Assembly (NCBI GenBank): GCA_964275585.1
Contig: CAXYCJ010000015.1
Coordinates: 62,001-126,000, forward strand
DNA from: D2472 sp964275585
Lineage (GTDB): Bacteria; Pseudomonadota; Gammaproteobacteria; Magnimaribacterales; D2472
DNA length: 64,000 nt
Reading direction: 5' to 3'
Shown here: one piece after another, positions 55,127-62,946 of the stretch
Layout: each line of letters starts with the position of its first letter
Position numbering within the stretch: position 1 is the stretch's first letter
Program-made: the position numbers and the translations under genes
Notes under the pieces: generated by a model
Database searches by the model: none
Seen by the model: only the letters and a program-made list of their open reading frames with translations
Told to the model about the DNA's origin: nothing

Positions 55127-55251
55127 AAATCAGATACATTTGGAGTTTTCTTTTAATTATCTTTCTTCCTAGGTATTACTAATAGCCTTTTTTGTAATTT
55201 TCAGGGCGCATAATTAAGTTATTTCAATTAGTAGTAAACTATGTAATTCAA

Positions 55252-55446
55252 ATGAGTGAGAATAAAAAAATTAAAATAGTAGTGGTTAGCGGTGGTTTTG
55301 ATCCAATACACTCTGGCCATATAGAATATTTGAAGTCTGCAAAATTACCTGGAGATTATCTGATTGTGGCTGTAAATAGCGATGCTTGGCTGATCCAGAA
55401 GAAGAATAAATTTAAAATAGATAATATAACTCGAGGTAAAAATTGA
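55252..55446 (+). pseudogene. Truncated nucleotidyltransferase (ADP-/CDP-sugar type) N-terminal fragment
   Basis: The first about 50 residues (VVSGGFDPIHSGHIEYLKSAK ... IVAVNSDAWLIQKK) match the N-terminus of cytidylyltransferase-fold enzymes such as heptose-1-phosphate adenylyltransferases, including the HxGH motif. The protein stops after 64 residues, before the second signature, so the gene is broken. The frame could be a remnant of a sugar-nucleotide locus with the FkbM gene downstream. Confidence 0.7.
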
Positions 55447-55621
55447 TAATAAATGGTATGCAGTTGAAACTAACGAGAATAAAATGAGTGAGCTCTTTAC
55501 TCTGGATAGCCATGATTTCGATTATTATGATGAAGTTCCTAGACATGCTAAGTTTATAAGACATGTATTTAGTAGACATGGGGTATTTATATCCCCTGCA
55601 TATATTCCCGATATCTATTAA
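55427..55621 (+). pseudogene. Unidentified open-frame remnant (ends SPAYIPDIY)
   Basis: A frame open from about 55427 to the stop at 55619-55621, with an ATG at 55484 giving 45 residues (MSELFTLDSHDFDYYDEVPR ...). It overlaps the end of the truncated nucleotidyltransferase in another frame and has the composition of a real coding segment rich in aromatic and charged residues. I recognise no family. It is best read as the tail of another decayed gene in this accessory patch. Confidence 0.4.
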
Positions 55622-55657
55622 GCAATCAGAATGAGCTAACTAAGTTAAAAAATAAAT

Positions 55658-56479
55658 ATGATTTTAAGGGTAATTAAGAAAGCTATAAATAATTTTAGCT
55701 TTAGTCAGAAAGGAACTTTCTTTACAAGCTTAATGAATTTACGGACTTTTATTACAAAGTCTGATGCTACATTTAAATATAATAATATAGAAAATTATTA
55801 TATCGTTTCTTCAAAGGCACCCTCTGAAAAGAGAAAATTGATATTCAAACATGAACTTATAGGAGGTCCTGCATATCTAAAAGGGATACATCAAAGGGGA
55901 GAGGCAATTGGAGAAAGATATTTACTTAATAAAATAAATTTTTTAGATGGCGATATTGTTTTTGATTGTGGTGCTAATTTAGGCGATTTATTATTATGGT
56001 TCCAAAATCGAAATTTAAAAATTTCATATACTGCTTTTGAACCCTCGCCACAGGAATACCGATGTTTAGTAGATAATATTGGCAATCAGGATGCAAAGCA
56101 GGTTGCGTTATGGAACGAGGCCAAATCCTTAGATTTTTTTATTAGTTCTCAAACGGCTGATTCAAGCATTATAGAACCCTCAAATTATAATAATGTTATA
56201 AAAGTTCCAGCAATTAGACTTGATTCACTTTTAGATCAGAATATTAAACTTCTTAAGCTAGAAGCTGAGGGGGGCGAACTGGAGGTTCTCGAAGGCGCTG
56301 GAAAAAAATTAAATAAAATTCAATACATTGCTGCAGATTTAGGTCCTGAAAGAGGAATAAAAAAAGAAAGTACACTAATTCCAGTTACAGATTTTCTAAA
56401 ACTTAATAATTTTACTTTAGTAGAATTTAACTCTAAGCATGTTACGGCGTTATTTAAAAATAATAATCTACCTTTTTAG
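55658..56479 (+). CDS. FkbM family methyltransferase
   Basis: A 273-residue FkbM-type SAM methyltransferase. The SAM motif VFDCGANLGDLLLWF is near 104-118, the AFEPSPQEYRCL motif near 125-136 and the conserved LLKLEAEGGELEVLEGAG near 198-215. These enzymes O-methylate sugars in polysaccharides and other natural products. It is strongly AT-rich, stands next to two broken genes and probably belongs to a surface-glycan region that has decayed or been horizontally acquired. Confidence 0.85.
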   Translation: MILRVIKKAINNFSFSQKGTFFTSLMNLRTFITKSDATFKYNNIENYYIVSSKAPSEKRKLIFKHELIGGPAYLKGIHQRGEAIGERYLLNKINFLDGDIVFDCGANLGDLLLWFQNRNLKISYTAFEPSPQEYRCLVDNIGNQDAKQVALWNEAKSLDFFISSQTADSSIIEPSNYNNVIKVPAIRLDSLLDQNIKLLKLEAEGGELEVLEGAGKKLNKIQYIAADLGPERGIKKESTLIPVTDFLKLNNFTLVEFNSKHVTALFKNNNLPF

Positions 56480-56603
56480 ATTGCCAGCAATTTTTGATGG
56501 GTTAAATATAATTAAGCCCTCTTTTTTATAATTATCGGGACATCTAGCATTTATACAATTATTTTTAAGACTTCAGATACAATAAATTAAAACAGGAGAT
56601 TAT

Positions 56604-57086
56604 ATGAATATTTCTAATTACTTGGATGCTATAGCTAAGCCTTTTCAGGGGTTTGCTCCTTGGATTTTAAGGTTGGTCTTAGGCACCTCATTTATCCTTC
56701 ATGGCTATGGTAAATTTCCATTACCCCCAGAAGGTATGGTTATTTGGTTTGAGAGTATGGGTATAGTTGCTCCTGAAATTGTTACAAGTATGGTCGCGTT
56801 GGGAGAAGTTGGTGCAGGAGCTGCAATTATTATAGGAGGAGCCCTTGGAAGCAGGGGACATTTAATTACTCGTCTGGGAGGAGGAGCGGTTGTAGTGATA
56901 ATGATAGGTGCTTTATATTTAGCGCACAGCTCATGGTTTACAGATTTTTTAACACCATTTGTAGATGGTGATATAGAAGTTTGCTCTAATTTGAAATCTA
57001 GACCAGGGTATATGCATTTTATTTATAGCGAGCAAATGTATTTATTATTTTTGGGCTTATATTTTGCTATCAAAGGAAATAATTAA
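56604..57086 (+). CDS. DoxX family membrane protein
   Basis: A 160-residue four-span DoxX-family protein (PWILRLVLGTSFILHGYGKFPLPPEG; MVALGEVGAGAAIIIGGALG). The family includes proteins tied to redox or oxidative-stress membrane complexes; exact role unknown. It has a strong ribosome-binding site (AACAGGAGATTAT) and its own upstream space of about 120 bp in which I see no other gene. Confidence 0.87.
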   Translation: MNISNYLDAIAKPFQGFAPWILRLVLGTSFILHGYGKFPLPPEGMVIWFESMGIVAPEIVTSMVALGEVGAGAAIIIGGALGSRGHLITRLGGGAVVVIMIGALYLAHSSWFTDFLTPFVDGDIEVCSNLKSRPGYMHFIYSEQMYLLFLGLYFAIKGNN

Positions 57087-57116
57087 AATTATTTAAAAAA
57101 GACTTGTTTTTGTAAA

Positions 57117-57143
57117 TGAGAATGATTATCATTACCATTCTCA
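57117..57143. promoter_or_regulatory. Fur box
   Basis: TGAGAATGATTATCATTACC...CATTCTCA contains the Fur consensus core GAGAATGATTATCATTACC and a wider 8-bp inverted repeat TGAGAATG/CATTCTCA. It lies 45 bp upstream of the FecA-like receptor start, in its likely promoter, so that gene should be induced by iron limitation. Confidence 0.9.
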
Positions 57144-57187
57144 GTTAGATACCTTTGTCTTCTTGAGCCTATCTTAAGGAGATAAAC

Positions 57188-59392
57188 ATGAAGAACCATT
57201 GGCCAAACATTCAAACTAAGTTAAATATTGCAATTATGGGGTTGTTATCAATCCTATTTTTCGTCCCAGTATTTGCTGCGTATGACGACGACACTATTGA
57301 GTCAGTAACAATCGTTGGCTCTGCAGAAGATGCAAGAAACCTGCCGGGTTCAGTAACAGTTGTCTCAAATGATGATCTTCAAAAAACAATGGATACTGAC
57401 ATTCAAAAAATATTGTCTGTAGTTCCTGGTGTTTTCTTTAGAACAGAAGATGGATATGGCTTAAGACCAAACATCTCTATCAGGGGCACAACCATCGATA
57501 GATCTGCCAAGGTAACCATTATGGAAGATGGTGTATTGGTCTCTCCTGCTCCATATACTTCAGCCTCAGCTTACTATTTTCCTACAGCAGGAAGAATTAA
57601 TCAGGTCGAAGTTGTCAAAGGACCATCCGCTATTACTCAAGGACCCAGCACGATTGGTGGAGCTCTTAATTTAATTAGTACGCCTATCCCATCGAAAGAT
57701 GAAGGCAAGCTAGTTCAAGAAATGGGTGACAATGGAATGAGGAGAACTCATGCTTTTTTTGGTGGCAGCAATGGAACTATTGGAGCGTTATTAGAGATGC
57801 ATGAGCATTCAAGTGATGGCTTTGATTCGATAGCTAACGTTGGTGGAAATACTGGATTTGATAAATCAGATTTCATGGCCAAGGTAAGATATTCTTCAGG
57901 AGATCACGAGCTAACACTTAAAATTGTAGAAGCCGAAGAAACCTCAGAACAGTCTTATGTTGGTTTATCGCAATCAAGTTTTAATAAAAATCCAAGACAG
58001 CGTTATGGCATGACTCAATATGACGAAATGGACAACGATGCCAGCCAACAATCATTAACTTACAAAGGCAGCTTTGGGAATATTGATGTTGTTGCAACTT
58101 CATGGAGTAATGACTATCACAGAGATTGGTTCAAAGTTGATAAAGCTAATAACACAAAAGCACATGGGGTTAGTAATGGCATTAACAATGTTATTTCTGC
58201 TGCAAACGGTGGCAATGCAAATGCTCAAGCTATTTTAGATGGCACATTAGCCGTTCAAGTTAAGTTAAAGCACAACAATAGGTTCTATACAAACGAAGGA
58301 TTTCAACTTCAAGCATCTACTGAAATTGGAAAGCATGATATTACTATTGGTTATAGAGACATGGAAGACTCAGAAAGTAGATATCAATGGTATGAGTGTT
58401 TTGATCAAAGCTCAGGTGGAATAAATTCAGCTCTATACGCATGCAGTACTGGATACAAAGGCAGCAATAACAGGCTCAGAGAAACAGATGCATCTTCATT
58501 CTTTATTTCCGACACTATCAGTATGGGCAATTTAGCAGTCACTATTGGTCACAGATCTGAAGACTACGATAAAGTTGAAAATAGATGGGATGATGGAAAA
58601 GCTACTAGGCTTGTTCCAGATGCTTCAGGGAAATACATAAACAAAATGTCTAGTGGAGATTACTCAACCACAGGTTTCGGTGCAACGTATGACATGAATG
58701 ATACTCTTAAGCTTATTGCCGGTTTCTACCAAGGAATGTCACCTGTTTTTAATGGCGATGCTGAAGAAGCAGATAACATGGAGCTTGGTTTCAGGTATAA
58801 CAAAGGCACTACAGCTGTTGAAGTTCTGTACTTTGCTAGTGATTATGCAAATTTAGTTGGAACATGTTCTAACTCAAGTGGCGGTGACTGTGAAGCTGGC
58901 CAAACATTTAGCGGTGGTGAAGTCGATGTATCAGGCCTTGAATTAACATCTTCAATGGTGTTTGAAGGTGAGAATGGCATTACCTATCCTGTAGCAGTTA
59001 CTTTCACTTCAACAGATGCAACTTTCGAAAATAGTTTTTCAAATGGAGACTATTGGGGAACAGTTGCAGCAGGCGATGATGTTCCATACATCCCAAGTTC
59101 AGCGCTAAATATCAGCGCAGGCTTTATTACCGAAAGTGGCTGGAGTGGTTACATGAGACTTGCTGATTATGGTAGCTCCTGCTCAACTGCAGCTTGCGGA
59201 ACATATCAGACAATCGATGCATATAGTTTTATGGACCTAACATTAAGAAAAACTGTAAATGCCAATCTTGATGTCTATGGTGTTCTTGAGAATGTTGCAG
59301 ATAATGAAGATGTTGCAGCCAGGGCTCCTAAAGACGGCGCTAGGTCACAGAAACCTCAAACATTTAAAGTAGGATTTAGTTATAAGTTTTAA
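57188..59392 (+). CDS. TonB-dependent receptor, FecA-like (iron)
   Basis: A 734-residue outer-membrane receptor. Signal peptide to about residue 37 (FFVPVFA), TonB-box region IESVTIVGSAED, plug domain with LPGSVTVVSNDDLQK and LRPNISIRGTTIDRSAKVTIMEDGVLVSP and IGGALNLIST, and a barrel ending in GFSYKF. The plug pattern is FecA-like, which fits the Fur box upstream. The ligand (ferric citrate or another siderophore) is not determined. No ABC-transport genes follow. Confidence 0.9.
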   Translation: MKNHWPNIQTKLNIAIMGLLSILFFVPVFAAYDDDTIESVTIVGSAEDARNLPGSVTVVSNDDLQKTMDTDIQKILSVVPGVFFRTEDGYGLRPNISIRGTTIDRSAKVTIMEDGVLVSPAPYTSASAYYFPTAGRINQVEVVKGPSAITQGPSTIGGALNLISTPIPSKDEGKLVQEMGDNGMRRTHAFFGGSNGTIGALLEMHEHSSDGFDSIANVGGNTGFDKSDFMAKVRYSSGDHELTLKIVEAEETSEQSYVGLSQSSFNKNPRQRYGMTQYDEMDNDASQQSLTYKGSFGNIDVVATSWSNDYHRDWFKVDKANNTKAHGVSNGINNVISAANGGNANAQAILDGTLAVQVKLKHNNRFYTNEGFQLQASTEIGKHDITIGYRDMEDSESRYQWYECFDQSSGGINSALYACSTGYKGSNNRLRETDASSFFISDTISMGNLAVTIGHRSEDYDKVENRWDDGKATRLVPDASGKYINKMSSGDYSTTGFGATYDMNDTLKLIAGFYQGMSPVFNGDAEEADNMELGFRYNKGTTAVEVLYFASDYANLVGTCSNSSGGDCEAGQTFSGGEVDVSGLELTSSMVFEGENGITYPVAVTFTSTDATFENSFSNGDYWGTVAAGDDVPYIPSSALNISAGFITESGWSGYMRLADYGSSCSTAACGTYQTIDAYSFMDLTLRKTVNANLDVYGVLENVADNEDVAARAPKDGARSQKPQTFKVGFSYKF

Positions 59393-59397
59393 TTAAC

Positions 59398-59506
59398 GAT
59401 CTCACGGGGGCTACTCAATAAAGTTGTGGTAGCTTAACTCCCTGACCCTTCAAGCATGTTCCTCTAAAAAATGAACACAGGGTTTAAGAGTAGTCCCTTC
59501 GAGACC
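59398..59506 (+). ncRNA. Tandem structured element, copy 1
   Basis: About 109 bases that fold into nested stems. Outer GATCTC (59398-59403) pairs with GAGACC (59501-59506) with one A/C mismatch; next GGGGGCTACTC (59406-59416) pairs with GAGTAGTCCC (59488-59497) with one G-U; inside are ACCCT/AGGGT (59445-59449 with 59479-59483) and TGTTC/GAACA (59457-59461 with 59473-59477). The 16-base segment AAAGTTGTGGTAGCTT (59420-59435) is identical in copy 2. No ORF is present. Strand is assigned only by neighbouring genes. Confidence 0.7.
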
Positions 59507-59525
59507 TTTTGATATAAGTAATAGA

Positions 59526-59641
59526 GATCTCATTGGAGGTTGTTGAAAAAAGTTGTGGTAGCTTTTACTCCCCAAAACCCTCCTAAGTATGCTATCCAAA
59601 ACTTTAGCATAGGGTTTTAGAAACAGCCTCCTATGGGAACC
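59526..59641 (+). ncRNA. Tandem structured element, copy 2
   Basis: Same architecture as copy 1, 19 bp further on, with different stem sequences. Outer GATCTCAT pairs with ATGGGAAC with the same A mismatch; GGAGGTTGTT (59535-59544) pairs with AACAGCCTCC (59622-59631); AAAACCCT (59574-59581) pairs with AGGGTTTT (59611-59618); ATGCTA (59589-59594) pairs with TAGCAT (59605-59610). Paired positions changed on both sides while the single-stranded AAAGTTGTGGTAGCTT stayed fixed, the mark of selection on structure. No T-run follows directly, so it is not a simple terminator. Function unknown. Confidence 0.7.
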
Positions 59642-59758
59642 TATAAATTATTGTAAGTAACAATAGTTGATTCAATCTCTTATTTTTAAGCGCTCTGAGT
59701 ATTATTGAAATCGAATATTTCATTTCTAATTATTTCTTGTACAATGATTGGCTCGTGT

Positions 59759-59834
59759 GGGGCTATAGCTCAGCTGGGAGAGCACCTGCTTTGCAAGCAG
59801 GGGGTCCGCGGTTCGATCCCGCGTAGCTCCACCA
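59759..59834 (+). tRNA. tRNA-Ala (TGC anticodon)
   Basis: A 76-base cloverleaf with CCA. Acceptor GGGGCTA/TAGCTCC, D arm GCTC...GAGC, anticodon stem CCTGC/GCAGG around TTTGCAA (anticodon TGC), and T arm CGCGG-TTCGATC-CCGCG. It stands alone, separate from tRNA-Ile, instead of the usual rRNA-spacer pair. It follows the structured elements by about 117 bp. Confidence 0.97.
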
Positions 59835-59890
59835 TTTTTATTCCCTTGTCTCTGCTACAATAAATGCAATAATCAATCAGAGCATTTATT

Positions 59891-60511
59891 ATGAAGGATA
59901 TAAAAGCAGAAGAATATTTTTCAATTGGCATTGGACTTGCGAAGAAAGAATATTGGACCATATTTTTTAATCTTATAATCTATGGCTTTGTTGCTATCGG
60001 TGCAGCAATTACCATTGTAGGTATATTTTTTCTGCCTGCTATTGGTGTGGGCTACATAACATTTCTGTTAAAAGCTGCAAGAGGAGAGAAGGTTGACTTA
60101 GGGGACTCTCTTGGAGCTGGATTCAAGGATGGGATGTGGTGGAAGTCTTTGCTTTTATCTATCCTGTCAGCTTTTGGAATCGTGCTAGGCTTTTTGCTGC
60201 TTATAGTACCTGGTGTATATCTCAGCGTAGTATGGATGCTAGCAGTATATTTATTAGTGGATAAAAAGCTACTCCCCACTGACGCTTTGGGGCAATCACG
60301 GGACCTTGTTCATCAGCTAGGCTTTTGGAAAGTATTTGTAATTATTTTTCTCATATCAATAGGAACTCAGTTAGTTTCTCTCTTGCCTTTCCTGGGCATA
60401 ATTATCTTACTTTTTATAATGCCTTTTACGTCAATGATTTATGTAGCTGTTTATGAAAATGCAATTAAGAATGATTCTGTACTGCCTTTAGAAGCGGGAA
60501 TTACAGAGTAA
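59891..60511 (+). CDS. Membrane protein, YciC/DUF975-like
   Basis: A 206-residue protein with about six spans (around 25-60, 86-128 and 148-190). The motif GFLLLIVPGVYLSVVWMLAVYLLVDKKLLPTDALGQSRDL resembles the protein at 45277-45966 and the YciC-type family. Function unknown. It follows tRNA-Ala by 56 bp in the same direction. Confidence 0.65.
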   Translation: MKDIKAEEYFSIGIGLAKKEYWTIFFNLIIYGFVAIGAAITIVGIFFLPAIGVGYITFLLKAARGEKVDLGDSLGAGFKDGMWWKSLLLSILSAFGIVLGFLLLIVPGVYLSVVWMLAVYLLVDKKLLPTDALGQSRDLVHQLGFWKVFVIIFLISIGTQLVSLLPFLGIIILLFIMPFTSMIYVAVYENAIKNDSVLPLEAGITE

Positions 60512-60564
60512 CCAGGATCAACTCATTCATTAAACAGTCCCAGTGTTTTGCAGAAGACCAACTA

Positions 60565-61458
60565 TTATTTTAATACCATTAAATCCTCTGCAATTTTAAT
60601 TTCACCCTTATAGGTTGTTTGGGTTTCTTTTAAAATGTCCTCAGGCGTTGACCCCCAAAATAAGATATGGGAAAGCACCAGAAGTTTTGGCTTAACTCGA
60701 GAAGCAATCTCACCGACTTCATAGGTCGAAGTATGATGCCCCTTATGGTATATCTGCCAATCCTCTGTCTTTTTTAGAAAGCCTGCATGAGAGTAAACCT
60801 CATGAACTAAGATATCTGCATTTTTTGCATATTCTTCTAGAGACTCAGAAGGTCCTGTATCGCCTGAAAATACTATGACCTTATCCTCTGACGTAAAGCG
60901 AAATCCATAGGCATCATTAAAGGCACCATGATTAACTTTAAACGCCTCAACAGTGATGTTTTTGTCTTTAAAAACAATGCCATCTTTCAATTCACTAAAT
61001 ATAAATTGATAGCCAGTCTCATTTGCTGGTTGAGTACCATTCATCCGGTAACTTATGTCTTCCTCATACGCATCCAATAACGAAGAAGCCATATTCTCAA
61101 GTCCAGAAGGCCCAAATAGTTTTAATTTATTTTCTCTTCCCATTACCCAAGGAGTTAGCAGTAAGTCTGCTAGACCTGCCGAATGATCAGAGTGAATATG
61201 GGTTAAAAAGGCATGTTCTAGTTGAGCTACAGCCATTTCTTTAATTTCTCCGCCCCATTCAGGTGAAAGAGAAGCTGCACTTCTAATAATTCCGGGGCCA
61301 AAGTCAACCAAATAAGTTGTTTCATTTACAATTACTGCATATGCAGATCCTGTTCTCTCAGGATTAGGGTTTGGAGTACCCGAACCTAGAATAACCAGCT
61401 GAGTAGACCCAAATATATTTTGTGAAAGAAAGAGAGCAAGTAAAAATTTATATTTCAT
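60565..61458 (-). CDS. Secreted MBL-fold hydrolase (RNase Z-like fold)
   Basis: A 297-residue protein with a signal peptide (about 1-17) and a metallo-beta-lactamase domain close to the RNase Z/arylsulfatase-like branch: LGSGTPNPNPERTG, THIHSDHSAGLADL, FSGDTGPS and LVLSHILFWG. All main metal ligands appear. Being exported, it is unlikely to process tRNA; a phosphodiesterase, sulfatase or lactonase role is possible. Convergent with the preceding gene, divergent from the kinase gene downstream. Confidence 0.85.
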   Translation of the reverse strand: MKYKFLLALFLSQNIFGSTQLVILGSGTPNPNPERTGSAYAVIVNETTYLVDFGPGIIRSAASLSPEWGGEIKEMAVAQLEHAFLTHIHSDHSAGLADLLLTPWVMGRENKLKLFGPSGLENMASSLLDAYEEDISYRMNGTQPANETGYQFIFSELKDGIVFKDKNITVEAFKVNHGAFNDAYGFRFTSEDKVIVFSGDTGPSESLEEYAKNADILVHEVYSHAGFLKKTEDWQIYHKGHHTSTYEVGEIASRVKPKLLVLSHILFWGSTPEDILKETQTTYKGEIKIAEDLMVLK

Positions 61459-61525
61459 ATTAATCTAATTATTGATTCTAAGGTTTAAAATAAGAGTTGA
61501 TATAAATTATAGTAAAGCATTAAAT

Positions 61526-62017
61526 ATGAAAAGTTCAATATCATTAATTGGAATGGCTGGCGCTGGAAAATCGTCGGTTGGTATCAAGGTTGCGGAAGCC
61601 TTAAATCTAAACTTTGTTGATAGCGATTTACTGATAGAGAAAAATTTCAATCAAAGCTTGCAGAGTATTTTGGATGATCTCGGGTACCTAAAACTTAGAA
61701 GTATTGAAGAAGAGACCTTATTGGCCATTGATTTACAAAACACAGTGCTTTCTACTGGTGGAAGCTCGGTTTACAGCGCAAGGGGCATGCAATACTTAAA
61801 AGAGCATTCTGTGGTTGTTTATCTTGAGGTACCCTTTGATCAGATTTTAAAACGTGTGCCCAGTTTTTTAGATCGCGGATTTGCTAAAGACCCGAGTCAT
61901 TCCATAGAGGAGGCCTTTAGCGAAAGACAAGTACTTTACAAAGACAGCGCACATCATACTATTGTAAACACAGATGATCTCCGCACGTGCGTATCAAAAA
62001 TTATAGAGTTGTTTTAA
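61526..62017 (+). CDS. Shikimate kinase-like protein
   Basis: A 163-residue P-loop kinase of the shikimate-kinase fold. Walker A GMAGAGKSSVG near 9-19 and the shikimate-site DSD (VDSDLLIEKNF) near 33-35 are typical, and KLRSIEEETLL holds the conserved arginine. The usual GGG of the shikimate loop reads STGGSS, so substrate use may differ from AroK. The start at 61526 is chosen because the residues upstream in the open frame do not resemble the family. Confidence 0.78.
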   Translation: MKSSISLIGMAGAGKSSVGIKVAEALNLNFVDSDLLIEKNFNQSLQSILDDLGYLKLRSIEEETLLAIDLQNTVLSTGGSSVYSARGMQYLKEHSVVVYLEVPFDQILKRVPSFLDRGFAKDPSHSIEEAFSERQVLYKDSAHHTIVNTDDLRTCVSKIIELF

Positions 62018-62119
62018 GTTTTTAGCGGCCCAAGAAGAGGAACAGTAATCTTTGCATCAACAATGAAGGCCATTAAAAAAAATATTGGAACAGTTAAAAA
62101 TATTAAAAAAGATTTATCC
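62018..62119. other. Short intergenic stretch, no feature
   Basis: Between the shikimate-kinase-like gene and the convergent kinase gene I see no RNA or credible gene; a 22-codon frame at 62085 region is too weak to support. Confidence 0.4.
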
Positions 62120-62935
62120 CTAGGTTTTTAGATGCTCAATGACGCCAATAACATTTCCATATTCTCGATGATCACTATACTGCCCTGAAATACCAGCCAA
62201 TTCGAGTCTTTCATCAATACCCTTAACAACTTCTGAAAGATAGGAGGTCCTACCTATAAAACATGCTTTTGAAGAACCAATCAATAAAGCATTAAGGTAT
62301 GCAACAGTTCCAATGACTTCACCCACCATATTGCATAAAGCAGCTGATGTATTTTCCATAGTATCTGCTGAAGCAATTTTTGCTTTACCAAAATTAACGG
62401 CTGTAATATCAGGAGAAAGAGCGCCTATTTTATTTACAACATCCCCAATCAATAAGTCTAATTTATCTTTTGAGCCCTGAGTGGCAAATTCGTTTATTTC
62501 TCGTCCATTAGAGTTTTGGAATAACAAAGAACCTAACCCTTCTAGCATTCCTCCTCCAACCGCTATACCGCCTAGGTGATTAAAATCATCGCCTGTAATT
62601 AATACACAAGCTGTTCCAGTTCCAGTGCTGACCACCAGAGTTGGCTCTTCTTCAATGCTATATAGAACCTTAGCTCCAAAACCTATCGCGTCAACTTCAT
62701 TGATTTTATCTATCTTAATGGAGCCTATGCTGTTGGGAAGATCTGATGATTTTCCACCTGTAACTCCTATGCATTTAATCTCTGAGAATGGCAAAGAGAA
62801 AGATACTAGCATCTCTTTAATTAATTCAGGGCTCAGACTTTCCTGCTGAGAGGGAATAGTATGGAATGTAGTTTGATTGTCTTGAAACACTCCTATATCA
62901 GTATTTGAGATACCAAAGTCAAATGCAACTAACAT
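62120..62935 (-). CDS. coaW: Type II pantothenate kinase (CoaW)
   Basis: A 271-residue acetate/sugar-kinase-fold protein that matches the eukaryotic/Staphylococcus type II pantothenate kinase, first step of CoA synthesis. Motifs: DFGISNTDIGVF at 5-16, VSTGTGTACVL near 106-116, GGIAVGGGMLEGLG near 124-137, DITAVNFG near 175-182 and a glycine-rich IGRTSYL near the end. Types I and III are the usual forms in gammaproteobacteria, so this is notable. Convergent with the preceding gene; 11 bp from the peptidase gene on the same strand. Confidence 0.85.
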   Translation of the reverse strand: MLVAFDFGISNTDIGVFQDNQTTFHTIPSQQESLSPELIKEMLVSFSLPFSEIKCIGVTGGKSSDLPNSIGSIKIDKINEVDAIGFGAKVLYSIEEEPTLVVSTGTGTACVLITGDDFNHLGGIAVGGGMLEGLGSLLFQNSNGREINEFATQGSKDKLDLLIGDVVNKIGALSPDITAVNFGKAKIASADTMENTSAALCNMVGEVIGTVAYLNALLIGSSKACFIGRTSYLSEVVKGIDERLELAGISGQYSDHREYGNVIGVIEHLKT

Positions 62936-62946
62936 GATTTTAAGTA

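Noticed and set aside
59393..59758. Terminator or transposon end explanation for the tandem element
   Set aside because: No T-run follows either copy, there are no terminal inverted repeats or target duplications and no transposase; the covarying nested stems fit a structured RNA better.
62065..62133. 22-codon frame starting MKAIKKNIG between two genes
   Set aside because: No ribosome-binding site, low complexity and partial overlap with the end of the convergent kinase gene; it is probably chance.
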